Positions 36,556 through 47,778 of a stretch of 64,000 nt of DNA are shown here, piece after piece. Under the pieces are notes generated by a model. The model saw only the letters and a program-made list of their open reading frames with translations. It searched no databases and was not told the origin of the DNA. The stretch is from Brachynemurus nebulosus (taxonomy: Eukaryota > Arthropoda > Insecta > Neuroptera > Myrmeleontidae). The stretch is taken from the NCBI GenBank assembly GCA_035578155.1, contig JAPWDM010000008.1, positions 754,001-818,000 of the forward strand, given 5' to 3'. Position 1 is the first letter of the stretch. The number at the start of each line of letters is the position of its first letter. The position numbers were made by a program, and so were the translations under genes.

Positions 36556-37320
36556 AGTGACGACTTTTAGAAAACTGTCGAAAAATCAACTTCACTATCG
36601 CATTCATCAACGTAAAAGACGCCAAATAGCGGAAGCTGACAAAAATTCTAGAATATTCTACTCGTGAACTAGCAAAGATACAAAAAAACAAACTTCACTA
36701 TTGAATTGGGCATTAAAAATTAGATTAACCAGCGCATTTTAACAAAAATTCTAGAATGTTCTATTCATCAACTAACAAAGATATCGAAAAATCGATTGCA
36801 CCATTTAATTGGCCATCGAATAAAAGACGGAATAGCACATTTTGATAAATGTTCTAGAATATTCTATTCGTCAAATAGCAAAAATTGTTTGTCAAAATCG
36901 GACATTTGGTTTACATTAATTTAATTTCGGTTGAACAATTAAGTGGTGCAGTAGATTTTCCAATATCTTTGTTAGTTGACAAATAGAATATTCTAGAACA
37001 TTTCTCAAAATGTGTTATTTGGTCTCTTTTTTGGTAGCCAATTCAATGGTGACGTCTGTTTTTGAATATCTTTGCTAGTTGACGAATAGAAGATTCCAGA
37101 ACATTTGTCAAAATGTGTAATTTGACCTATTTTTCAATGGACAATTAAATGGTACAACTGATTGTTCAATATCTTTGCTAGTTGACAAATAGAACTTTCT
37201 AGAATTTTAGTCAAACTACACTGTTTAATCTCATTTTTAATGACCAATTCAACAGTGAAGTCTGTTTTTTGATATCTCTGCTAGTTGACGATTAGAATAT
37301 TCTAGAATTTTACGTTACTC
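36556..37320. repeat. Inverted 103-bp satellite with heat-shock-element cores
   Basis: Units of exactly 103 bp lie in two facing arrays, three on the left and four on the right, with the turn near 36925. Each unit has a three-site core of alternating GAA and TTC with 2-nt spacing: 36646-36658, 36749-36761, 36852-36864, 36986-36998, 37089-37101, 37192-37204, 37295-37307. All nine fixed bases are kept in all seven units, while the spacer dinucleotides vary. A three-block nGAAn array is the classical heat-shock-factor site. Function is inference. Confidence 0.85.
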
Positions 37321-38004
37321 ATTTTGCATTTGCATTTACGTATACAGAATATGTGCATATATATCTGCAGTGAAATTTTAAAAAAGTTCAAGGCTACGAG
37401 ACCCTTAGACAATATTACTTACGGCCCTGACTCTGGCTTGGTACATAAATTTTCACCAACACAGACAAACAACAACATATCTGTGAGAGGAGAACCCCAC
37501 TAAATCGTTGACGTCACTACGTAAAATCGGAGTACGTACCATTGGATGGCCACTGTATGTGATTTATGTGACATGTCATTTAAATTAAATAAATTCATCT
37601 TTTTTTTATTGTTTTCAATTTTGAGAGATAGAAGTATAGTTGCTTGTTAAAAATTTGTTTTTCAATAATAAAAAATCTTAGTAAATACGTATGTCTTAGC
37701 TATTATAGTGGACCGTCTAAATATTCAGCAACTTTTCAATATATTTTACAAAAATTTTTTCCGATTTTTTGAATTTTCTTACTTTTGTCAAATAAAAAAT
37801 GCTGTTAGTTAGTATTCTAAGTGGTGAAATATGTAATTTTTGACCAGTTATATTCATTCAAATGTACATAATTTAATGTAATTTAGTTGCAAAATTTTAT
37901 TGAAATAAGTACGGTCCTGACCTGTCCGAAGAAACCCGGTAACTAGTTATCACAGTATAATATAAATGCATTACGAAGTGTATACCTAGGCTCAAAATGA
38001 AGTT
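37321..38004. other. Non-coding stretch
   Basis: No gene. A word at 37518 (CTACGTAAAATCGGAG) resembles GTACGTAAAATCGGAA at 36388, and may mark the limits of a larger unit around the satellite. Confidence 0.35.
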
Positions 38005-38093
38005 TAAGTTGTTGGAACGATTCTGATGGGGACCCGTAGCAATTCTGTCATCAGAATTGCTACGGACGCCATCAGAATCGTTTTAACAACTTA
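38005..38093. repeat. Long near-perfect hairpin
   Basis: The left arm from 38005 (TAAGTTGTTGGAACGATTCT) and right arm to 38093 (AGAATCGTTTTAACAACTTA) pair over about 42 bp with few mismatches and a TCAT loop. It has the shape of a small foldback element or hairpin RNA precursor. Expression is unknown. Confidence 0.75.
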
Positions 38094-38358
38094 ATCCAAC
38101 TAGAGTAGGATTGCAGTTTCCCTCAAGATAGCTAATATGTTCATTAGTATTCAGCGAGTCTCATTCGGTAAAATATATGATTAGAGACTTTGAAGTCAAA
38201 ACAATTTCATCCTATTCTCAAACTTTAAATGGATGAAACAGTTGATAAAAATTTATCTAATGCCTAAGAAAGTGTCGATATTTATCTGAATTACCTCTAA
38301 AACCAAGTGGTCGGAAAACGACATTTCATATTACACGACCTAATATTATTCCAATTAA

Positions 38359-39259
38359 GGGGAGGTTTACTTGAGAGTCGTTAAAAAAAAATCGATTTTC
38401 TTTTTTGCAGAAATTGGTAGCTAATTATGTGTAGAATATGTTCCCAAAGTGATTTTGCTGAAAGTAATTTAAGGGAAGGTTTACTTGAGATTTGATAAAA
38501 AAATCGATTTTTTTATTGCCGAAATTGATAGAATATTATGTGTAGAATATGTTCCCAAAGTGATTTTACTGAAAATAATTTAAAAACAAGATTCTTGCAC
38601 ATTAACCGAATCCAGCTTTCTATAAAAAAAAAAAAAATTCAAAAAACGTAGTTCACGCAATAATGAGTATTAAATATAACATTTTGAAAATACGTTTCTT
38701 TATATATATTTTATAATATCTCGGAACTACATTTTTGGAACTGGTGGGCACGATAACTCAAAAACTATTCGATGGATCCTTTTTTTTAATTTTTTATTTT
38801 AAAGATAATTCAATTCTTCGGCATCTCTACCTAAGTTCGATACACTTTCAATATTTTTTTTTATTTTTAAATTTACTTTAAAGAGCGAAAAATAAGACGA
38901 AAATCGTAATCAAAAGTTCAAACATCCGCCATTTTTTTTTTTTAGCAATTTATTGATATTATAGGTAGAGGTGCCGATACTCTTCATATATTTTATAAAT
39001 CTTTTTTGTTTCTGGATTTTGGTGGTTTATTACCGGCGCTAGGATGTCCACCAACAAGGCATTGGATTTTCGGATCGTCACACTGCACTATCTATAAAAT
39101 GGACAATTTTTTATATTTTTCCTTGAAAAATTGTTTTTGTGTAGTTTAATACTTAATAATTATGTGCACAAAATTTGAAATTGATATTTACTTCCGTTCT
39201 TGAGAAAAAAGTTTTTAGAAAAATACATAATTTTTAAGGACTCTCGAGTAAACCTCCCC
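38359..39259. mobile_element. TTAA-flanked TIR element, 901 bp
   Basis: The ends GGGGAGGTTTACTTGAGAGT and its inverse (few mismatches) sit between TTAA at 38355-38358 and 39260-39263. A unit of about 110 bp at the left end is duplicated in tandem (GGTTTACTTGAGA repeats near 38478). There is no transposase. Confidence 0.75.
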
Positions 39260-39352
39260 TTAATGGCGGAAATGATTTCAGACAACAAGAAATATATTTT
39301 GAATTAAAGAATAATTGCTTTTAAACATTCCTTTAATGGTTAAAAAAGTATG

Positions 39353-39423
39353 CTTTCGATAGTTGAGTGGTAAGGCGCTTGACTGATTATCAAGAATCCT
39401 GGGTTCCAACTCCAGCCGATTCA
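39353..39423 (+). ncRNA. tRNA-like sequence (pseudo-tRNA or SINE head)
   Basis: The anticodon stem CTTGA/TCAAG is perfect around a CTGATTA loop (would-be anticodon GAT). The T-arm CTGGG-TTCCAAC-TCCAG pairs. The acceptor arm is broken (CTTTCGA against CCGATTC). Related to 30675-30750. I favour a tRNA-derived repeat. Confidence 0.45.
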
Positions 39424-39667
39424 GTTTTTATAATTTTCTAGTCATAATGCTTTGGTCATACGTATACCAAAACGAATCGTATTCTAAAGTTTCAGTTTTT
39501 AGCTGGACATTAAACTACAATTTATCATACCTGATAATATTCATAAGCATTCGATAATATTTGACATTAAAATAAAAGTGTTAAACTTAAAATCGGATTC
39601 AAGTGTACTTATAACCACTCAATAATGAAACTACTTCTAAATATATTATCAATTTATTGCTAATTCA

Positions 39668-40033
39668 TTAACCAGTGTTCTGGCTGATGCTAATACCATT
39701 TGCTAACACACCTTGAATGACGCAACAACGAGAACCTAATCCATTTAACCCTTTGGAGATTTTGGAGTTTACTGTAACAGGTAAAATAGCTGCTTTATAC
39801 CTTTGTATATTATACATACATATTTCACATGACCTCTGGCAACAATTGCTAAGAACTACAACTTCACCCATATTAAACATCTGTGTGTACAAAAATGTCG
39901 ATGCTTCTGGTGATACGGGTCGGGGACAGTAATTTTTAAGAGGTTTTCTCAAAAAAAAAAAACAAAATACCCCAGCATCTGCATAAAATAGTGAATTTTT
40001 AATGACTGGACACTGGCGGATCTCATATAACAA
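39668..40033 (-). other. Unassigned open frame, 121 codons
   Basis: This frame is longer than most here, Cys-rich (NCCQRSCEICMYN), and not inside a visible repeat. No domain is recognised, and neither splice signals nor a convincing start decide it. It could be an exon or chance. Confidence 0.2.
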
Positions 40034-40429
40034 TTTGTATTCATTTAAAATAGTTTAGCTCGGTAACAGTGAAAAAATTATCAAAATCAGTTGAGTAAGT
40101 TAATTTTTGGTGCTTTTTGGGTCTTCGGGACCCTGTCGGATCTTATAAGTATAGTATATATTTCAATGAAATAAAATTTTTAAAGGTGAAAAAATTTTCA
40201 AAATTAGTTGGGTAATTTTCTTTTTGGCACTTTGCGACCGCCGGACTCTGGCAGACCTCATACAACAATAATTTATATTCATTGAAAGTATTTTATCTCT
40301 CCAACAAATTTTCAAAATCGGTGATGACGTGTTCTTGAAAAGTTAGTTAATTTTTATTTTGAAAAATGAAACAGTTATAGCATTTATTGTAAAAAAAATT
40401 CAGCAAATTTCTTAATTTTTCTCAAAATC

Positions 40430-40696
40430 TAATTCATTTAGAACAATGCTCTAAAAACTTCTCTTATGTAATTTTTTACTCTCTTTTCGATGGTGTAAAA
40501 AAAAATCAAAAAAAATTTTTAAATTCTGGCCAAATTTTCCAAAATACCACTAAAATTGGTGAAAATTGGCCAAAATTTTGGTTTTTACACGTCCGATGTA
40601 TCTGGTTGACGAACTTATCCAAGCTATTGGAACTTTTGACCTACACACCAAATTTCGTAAAAATTGGAGGCTTTTTTCGAGAGTTATCGTGCATAC

Positions 40697-40790
<94 letters not shown>

Positions 40791-40905
40791 TTTAGTGAAT
40801 CTCATTTTCGGTTTCTCGAAGCCTCAAAACAAATTTCTACCATAGTCCCGGACTCAGGTCTTTTTGGTCTTTTCATAGCACCGGCTGTAATAGGTGTATT
40901 TCCAG
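40430..40905 (+). mobile_element. Diverged Helentron-like element
   Basis: Keeps the ACGTCCGATGT block, CACCAAATTTCGTAAA, the GAGAGTTATCGTGC block, the (TA)n core and CAAAACAAATTTCTACCATA. Both termini are eroded. One of the oldest complete-layout copies. Confidence 0.7.
40703..40787. repeat. (TA)n core of a Helentron-like element
   Basis: A pure TA run of about 85 bp, flanked by family sequence. Confidence 0.95.
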
Positions 40906-41306
40906 AAACGAAATTCACTTAAAAAAAGTTATAAATATTATTGAATTCGTGCTTTAATGAGCTTTCCTTCAACATCCTACTCGAAACGATGCCCTTAGGA
41001 CAACTTTTTTCGCACCTTCCTGGCTACCCTTTGAAGTTAACAGAACACCGAGAATCGAATTCCAATCGAAATTTCAAATTCTCACGTTTAGAGAAAATCA
41101 CCTGTGACAAACGAACAGAAACCCGAAATGGTTCCATAAGTGTTTTGTTGTTTTGCCAATTTTGGTACGGAATACTAAAAAAAGATTAAATTAAGAAATC
41201 AAGGAAAATTTTAACTGATTATCTAATTTGAGATTTCCTTCTGAGAAATTTGAGAATAAGCGAAAAAATTGAAAATGTTTCACGTGGGATTCGACCTATA
41301 CTCTAA

Positions 41307-41623
41307 CAATTAATACCCCTGTCGCAGCATCCTGCATAACATAGCGAGTTTCCGATTATAAAAATTAGTTTTTCTCGGTAACCAGTTTATACACAATGAT
41401 GGTTTAAAATCTTTTTTATCTGATTTTTCTCCTCTTTCTAATGGTGTAAAAAAATGTTGCAAAAATCTTTGAAATTGGGAAAATTTTAGCAAAAAGAAAT
41501 TTTTTTCACGAAAAATGCTCAAAAAAACATGCTTACGGCATCAGACGTGTCTGACTAACGAATTTCCAACATTTTCATCAAATTTCGTAAAAATAGGACA
41601 TTTCATTCGAAAGTTATCGTGCG

Positions 41624-41675
<52 letters not shown>

Positions 41676-41788
41676 TGAATATTATTTTCGGTTTCTAGGG
41701 ACCTCAAAATAAATTTTTGCCATAGTCCCGGACTCAAGTCGCGTCATGACAGTGGCTGTAATAGCTGAATTCCATTCTGGAAATTCTC
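41307..41788 (+). mobile_element. Helentron-like element, nearly complete
   Basis: Starts ATACCCCTGTCGCAGC, carries a short (TA)n core (41628-41672), and ends CATTCTGGAAATTC followed by a mutated CTCCAA terminus. Confidence 0.75.
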
Positions 41789-41799
41789 CAAAAATCTTG

Positions 41800-42033
41800 C
41801 CATAAATGCGATGCTCGGAACATGGTTTTTTGGGCATTTTTCGTGAAAAAAATTAAATTTTGCAAAAATTTCCCCAAATTCAAAAATTTTTGTAACATCT
41901 TTTTTCACCATTGAAAAAATCACATAAAAAAGGTTTTTGAACAATAATTATTCTGTCAACTAATTTCCGACAAAAACTAATTTTTGTAAACGGAAAGTCG
42001 TTATGTTATGCAGGATGCTGCGACAAAGGTATT
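41800..42033 (-). repeat. Helentron-like family, left-half fragment
   Basis: Reverse-oriented left half joined tail to tail with the preceding copy. Ends TGCAGGATGCTGCGACAAAG then GTAT. Confidence 0.7.
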
Positions 42034-42241
42034 TTATATGCTACATATTACATTAAATCTATAATAATCACTGCTTGTACGGAACACTATTGGCGCAAGT
42101 ACAACTTGCACTTGGCGGCTTTTTTATTTCGTAATTATGTACATGCCATAGATATATGAATAGTATTCATATATCAATGGTACATGCATAGGTCTTTGAG
42201 GAATATGTATATAGTATCCTACTACATACATATTGGTATGT

Positions 42242-42321
42242 ACATCCAAGATTTTTGGACTTCCAACGTTCTCACCAAATTTCGTAATCCTAGGACATTT
42301 CGTTCGTGAGTTATCGTGCGG

Positions 42322-42389
<68 letters not shown>

Positions 42390-42424
42390 CATATATATAT
42401 AAATACATATATATATATATATAA

Positions 42425-42502
<78 letters not shown>

Positions 42503-42615
42503 TTTAGTGAAGATTATTTTCGGGTTCTAGGGACCTCAAAACAAATTTCTGCCATAGTCCCGGGCTCAGGTCGCGTTATGACAGCGGCTGTAGTAGCGTG
42601 TATCCATTCTGGAAA
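42242..42615 (+). mobile_element. Helentron-like element, left end truncated
   Basis: Begins inside the family at CATCCAAGATTTTTGGACTT. It has an interrupted (TA)n core (42325-42499) and ends CTGGAAACTCGCTAA. Confidence 0.75.
42325..42499. repeat. (TA)n core with AATACA interruptions
   Basis: TA tracts separated by AATACATATATA units, which shows that the core expands and mutates. Confidence 0.95.
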
Positions 42616-42827
42616 CTCGCTAAAAAGAAATTCATTTATCAAGTACTTTTTTTAGAATTCCAAAGGGAAAACACGTGGGTCTCTTAAACGCACACAATTT
42701 TCCGTTTTGGAAAGTGTCGATGAACATTTTCCTCCTCTGTGTAACTGATCCTCGTATAGTAATAGCGATTGAGGAACCCTAACTTAATGCACATCCAACA
42801 TACACTTGGTTAATATATTAAAATACT

Positions 42828-42925
42828 TTTAGCGAATTTTCGAATCGAAAAATCGACTATTAAGGCCACTATCATGACGCGACTTGAGTTCGGGACTATG
42901 ACAGAAATTTGTTTTGAGGTTCGAA
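42828..42925 (-). repeat. Helentron-like family, right-end fragment
   Basis: Reverse-oriented right end: TTAGCGAATTTTC, ATGACGCGACTTGAG and GAAATTTGTTTTGAGGT. Confidence 0.65.
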
Positions 42926-43297
42926 GATAATATCGCTCCATTATTGCAATAGTCGGTTATCTGGGAAATATCAATTTTTGAGATATTCAAGTTTAAAGTT
43001 TTTTTAGAATATATTTATTGTCTTTTGAGAGTTATTTGAAATCCAATTTTAATGCAATTTTGACAGAAAACTCTTTAAACACGATATTAAATAATGTTAT
43101 AAAAATTAAAAGAATTATTTTATTTGGTCGGCAAAAATTTTCAAATTTTCTTAGATAACTGACTATTACATAAAAATATTTTGGATCGAATTACTACGAT
43201 GATAAAAATAACCCAATTTTAAAATGAAAACCATTATTAACTGAAATAAAACCATTTTATTCAACATAAAAATACAAAAAAAAAGTTAACCAACTTA

Positions 43298-43667
43298 CAG
43301 TGGCGAAGCGAGGGGGGTGCAAGGGGTACTGTTATGACCCGGGCGCCACTTTGAGAGGGGCGCCAAAAGCTAATAGGAGGGACGCTATTACTTTAAGATT
43401 TTTTTGTGTGTTTGTCATTAAAATTTTGCTATGTGAAAGTGTAGAAAAATTTCGAAATTACTTCCAGGTTATGACTTCAAATATATAGACACACAAACTA
43501 ATCACTGACAAAAAAAGGTCGTTAAGGGAACTTTTAAGAAAAAATCTAATATACTACGGAAAAAATTTTTTTTCCAAAACTACCAAAAATTTTTAAAATT
43601 TTAGAAGTTAAGGGGGCGCAAATAAAGTGTCACGCACCGGGCGCCAGTTAAGTTCACTACGCCTCTA
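43298..43667. mobile_element. hAT-like MITE, 370 bp
   Basis: Left end CAGTGGCGAAGCG, right end CACTACGCCTCTA. The 8-bp direct duplication CCAACTTA lies at 43290-43297 and 43668-43675. Longer copy of the family nested at 27132-27309. It encodes no transposase. Confidence 0.85.
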
Positions 43668-43675
43668 CCAACTTA

Positions 43676-44413
43676 TCATAAATTATTCACTATAATTGAA
43701 AACTAAACTAAAACTAAAACCTAAAAAGAAAGAACTTGACAACGACAATTTCACAAATTTTACAGGACAGCAAAGATAAAGTTTGAGAGCTGGTATTCTC
43801 CTATTATGATTTTTCTTGAAATAGTTAAAACGTAGTGAAATTCTACTAACATAATTAATTAAAAAATTGAATAAATAACATTATACTAATCATAAAACGG
43901 TGGATTTTGTAATACATCTACTACATTGTTAATATTTTCCTTGTTTAATTTGACATAACGAATTTTTTATTGCTACTAATGTTAACACCATGTAATAAAA
44001 AATCAGTTAAATTTAGACATTTGTTTAAAAAACACAATTACCTACAGAAAATAAAGCATTAGAAGACGTTAAAATTTTAAAATTCGGTTATGTTGTGTAG
44101 TTTGTAAAATTTTCAAAATTTTTTTTGCTTCAATACTCGGATAAAATGCAATAACCTAGTATTGTAGTAAAAATAAATTGAATTTGACGCTTCAACAGTA
44201 CGGTTATATCGATATATCTTAGTCTTGCAACAAATAAAATTTAAATTTATTAAAATTGTCATACAAGGGTATCGACTATATTTGCTAAAATATTAAGCTT
44301 AGAGCTTAACTGATTGTAGCATCTGAAAGATACGCTTTTCCTCTTTCGAATGGTGTAGATAACTCAAAAACGTAATTTTACCCAGATAACCGACTATTGC
44401 AATAATGGAGCGA
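43676..44413. other. Non-coding stretch, nothing recognised
   Basis: AT-rich. The word AACCGACTATTGCAATAATG at 44388 is the inverse of a block at 42934, so two relics of one inverted repeat bracket this region. Confidence 0.4.
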
Positions 44414-44733
44414 TATGTAGGTATTCACTAAAAATCCTAGTTTTACGAAATCTGTTGAAAGTGCCAAACCGTTGGACAACTTCGTTAGCCAGCCACATCC
44501 GATGCCCGAAACATGGTTTTTGGGACATTTTTCGTGAAAAAAATTAGTTTTTTGCCAAAATTTCCACTTATCAAAAATTTTTTTACACCATTGAAAAAAG
44601 GAAAAAAAATCACATAAAAAAGGTCTTTAAACTACCATTATTCTATTGCAAATAGTTTCTGAGAAAAACTAATATTTGTAAACGAAAATTCGCTATGTTA
44701 TGCAGGATGCTGCGACAGGGGTATTTTTGTCAT
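44414..44733 (-). repeat. Helentron-like family, left half
   Basis: Reverse orientation, from TTTTACGAAATCTGTTGAAA to TGCTGCGACAGGGGTAT. The core and right half are missing apart from a trace (ATTCACTAAAA). Confidence 0.7.
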
Positions 44734-46104
44734 GTCATTAGCAATTTCTCCGTACAGTTAATTTCCGTTTTCATCTGAAAGAGGGGGGTAAGGATGTTGT
44801 AAGGAAAGGTAAGAAGTAGAGATACAATTTGCGTTACTAATTAATTACTAATCTTAAAAAATTATTTCTTCTTTGAAATATATTTTAATAAATTTTATTT
44901 TTAACATTTCTAAACATATCTTTTTTTCGAAAAAAAAAAATTTTTATATCAATTTAAAATTCAAATGGCTTGGTTGACTAGCTTAAATATATCGTTGTTG
45001 TGCTTGGGGCCATTTTCGAAGAATTTTTAAAAATTTTTAATTTTGGAGAGAAAAATGGGCGTACCTAATATTCTATTAAAAAACATTTTTTATGAAGTTG
45101 CTGTAAGCCTCGCATGTACCCTATTCTCTACTTTTTGGTACATTAATAACTGCCTTGTACCCCGCCCCGGTCCATTATGTCCTAATTACTCCCCTGGAAG
45201 TGGTTCGCAGCACTAAACCATCTGGTATTTTGATAAAATTCCATCACTATAAGCTGGGGTTAATTATAGATAACGAAGTTCTATTAAATTTGGAATGTTT
45301 TTAACAAAAGTATAAGGATTCTTTTTGGATAGTATTTCCCTATTGATTCGCATCTCTCACTACCAGAGGCGTAACCACAAATTTTACCCCCTGGAACGAC
45401 TTTTAGTCAAGTAACTTTTCATTGAAAAATGAAAAAAAAAAGGAAAACGCTTCTTTACTACTTTTCCAAATTTTTTCCCAACTGCGTTCCCTCCTCTGTT
45501 GCGCCCTATTTCCTTTCGCTACTGCGCCCCCTGGAACGACTGTTCTATTATCATACCTAAAAATATATATAAAATAATGCCAAAAGAATTATTCCAATCG
45601 GATTCGTAGCTCTGGAGAAATACCTGATCAAACCGTACACTTACGAAATTTATTGCGCATGTTCAGAAACCAATATAGAAGAACATATTACCCATTTCCA
45701 ACAATATTACATAGCCTACATACGAGTCGAACTGATAACCTCTTTTTTTGAAGTCGACTAATAAAAATACATTTAATATTTTCTACAATAAATAAAGTTT
45801 TTATTATTATTAAACCGAACGTTTTGAAGGAAAAAAGAGGGGGGGGGTGAGTTCTGCGATAAAGTAACAAAATTGGCTAAAGCTTTTCTCATATAAGTAT
45901 ATAAAGTTATTGTTATATAATTTTATTGGCTCGTAAAAAAAATATTACTTTATTCGGTGAAAGCATTCTTCAATGTTTAAAAATATTTTATATATGGAGA
46001 AAATGAAAATGTTCATGTTTAAACGTTACGTAGTGCCTCCACCATTTTAAAAATTTAAATTTGTTTCTTTTACAGACACAGCTCTTGGTGCACGGTGTTT
46101 CGAA
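44734..46104. other. Non-coding stretch
   Basis: CCCCCTGGAACGACT occurs twice (45389, 45527) after CAGAGGCGTAACC (45364), which looks like one end of another hAT-type element. No gene. Confidence 0.4.
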
Positions 46105-46330
46105 TTCCATAATTTTACGTTACCAGGAGGAAAATAAGCCCAAAATAGTATCGGATATATACATTTCTTTGGAACAAATGGCAATTTCTCAATATACGTG
46201 CCAGCGAAAAATTGTGAAAATTTTTAGTTTCATATATTAGACGTGATTTAAAACAAACGAAAATGTTCATAAAAGCCGGCGGTGACGTTTCATTTCCGTT
46301 GGAAGGCAGTAAAATGTTCAATTTCAGGTA
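46105..46330 (+). repeat. Single unit of the 195-bp repeat at 52378-52991
   Basis: Shares TTCTCAATATACGTGCCAGC, the AAACAAACGAAAATG block and GGCGGTGACGTTT with both units of the 52-kb element. Isolated here. Confidence 0.65.
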
Positions 46331-46979
46331 TTTTTAAAATTATTTAGTGTTTATAAATGCAGTTTCAGCTAACTTTTTCACTTTATATGCAAAAAAAGTG
46401 ATTTAAGTCTCACCGGAAGTACGATTACGTTGTGCGTCCAATTATTACAGAGATACACAGTACAGTGTAAAAAATTTCGGTCATAATTTCATAATTGGAG
46501 TGAAGTTAAGATTTTTCATTACTTAAGAATACCATTACTTGATTCTTTATAAGTGTACTTATACTTTATGAACAATAATAGTGCGTCGATATAACGGAAA
46601 ATGTTTTTTTAAGGGCGAATATTTTTGTCAAAGTAGTGTATATTTATGAAATAATAATACATTGTATTATAATATTGAATTTTGTACGTATTCAGTTACT
46701 GCGGTGTTATATACCAATATTACTGATGGATTTATCTAATCCGTTCAAGCAATAATCGAAGCAAGTTCTAGGCGTATTAAATATCTGAAAAAAAGAAAAA
46801 AAAACGTTAAACCTAATACTTTTTCAAACGCATCGATATTAATCATGTAGATATTATACCATTAAACTAAAAATACATTTCCCATACCCTCTCTACACCT
46901 CCTCAAAAAAAAAAAAAAAAATTGATGACGCCACTGTGTCCAGACAGTTTGACAGCATTTAAAGTGATACCTCAACTTT
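46331..46979. other. Non-coding stretch, nothing recognised
   Basis: AT-rich with an A run near 46905-46921. No gene. Confidence 0.35.
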
Positions 46980-47700
46980 CGCTCATGTCACTGATCACGT
47001 TCATTGTCACGTATTCTTCCTGAGGGAAAAAGTAGCCTATGTCCTTCTCCATCATCTCGGTTATCCCTGGTGCAAAAATTTCGAGTCGATTAGTCTTTCA
47101 ACAATTAATCGATTAACTTTTTGGAAACTTGCGAGGTAAAATCGACCAAGAGTGTGCCGGACTCACACAATTAGGGCTCCGTAGGTACAATGCGCGGTAA
47201 AATAGCAATTAAAAACCAAATATTATATTATTAATGATTTTGCTCACATCACTGACTCGCATTGTCGCGCATCCTCACGTACCTTTCGTACCGTCTTTCT
47301 ACTTGAAAAAACAAGTAGCCTATGCCCTTCTTCATTCTCTAAGTTATCATTGTGCAAAATTTCAAATCGTTTCGGTTCGGGAAAATATCGGCCAGAAGTG
47401 CGCCGGACTCATACAATTAGGGCTACGTAACTACAATGAGTAGCAAAATAGCTCTCAGTCTTCCTACCTGAGGGAACAAGTAGCCTATGCCCTTCTCCAT
47501 CATCTCGGTTATCACTGTGCAAAATTGCAAGTCGATTAATCTTTCAAAAGCTAATCGATTTACTTTTTGACAACTTACGAGGGAAATATCGACCAAGAGT
47601 GAGTCGAGCACACACAATTAGGGCTCCGTAGGTACAATGAGCAGCAAAATAACAAATAATAAAAACCAAATATATTATTATTATTAATGACTCTCATTGT
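46980..47700 (+). repeat. Three diverged direct repeats of about 220-240 bp
   Basis: Each unit has AAGTAGCCTATGYCCTTCTY, a GTTATC-CTGTGCAAAAT block, then a CGACCAAGAGTG and AATTAGGGCTCCGTA block (near 47000, 47310 and 47470). Single fragments occur at 9368 and, inverted, at 58081. The phrase is widespread in insect repeats. No coding. Confidence 0.65.
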
Positions 47701-47778
47701 TCTGAATACTACCAGTAAAATGATAAACTATTGGCCCCATATTGCTACAAACCCACATTTATATATGTATACATAATA

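Noticed and set aside
36646..37307. CRISPR-like array from the regular 103-bp spacing
   Set aside because: Eukaryotic sequence; whole units are related rather than short repeats with unique spacers, and the array inverts in the middle.
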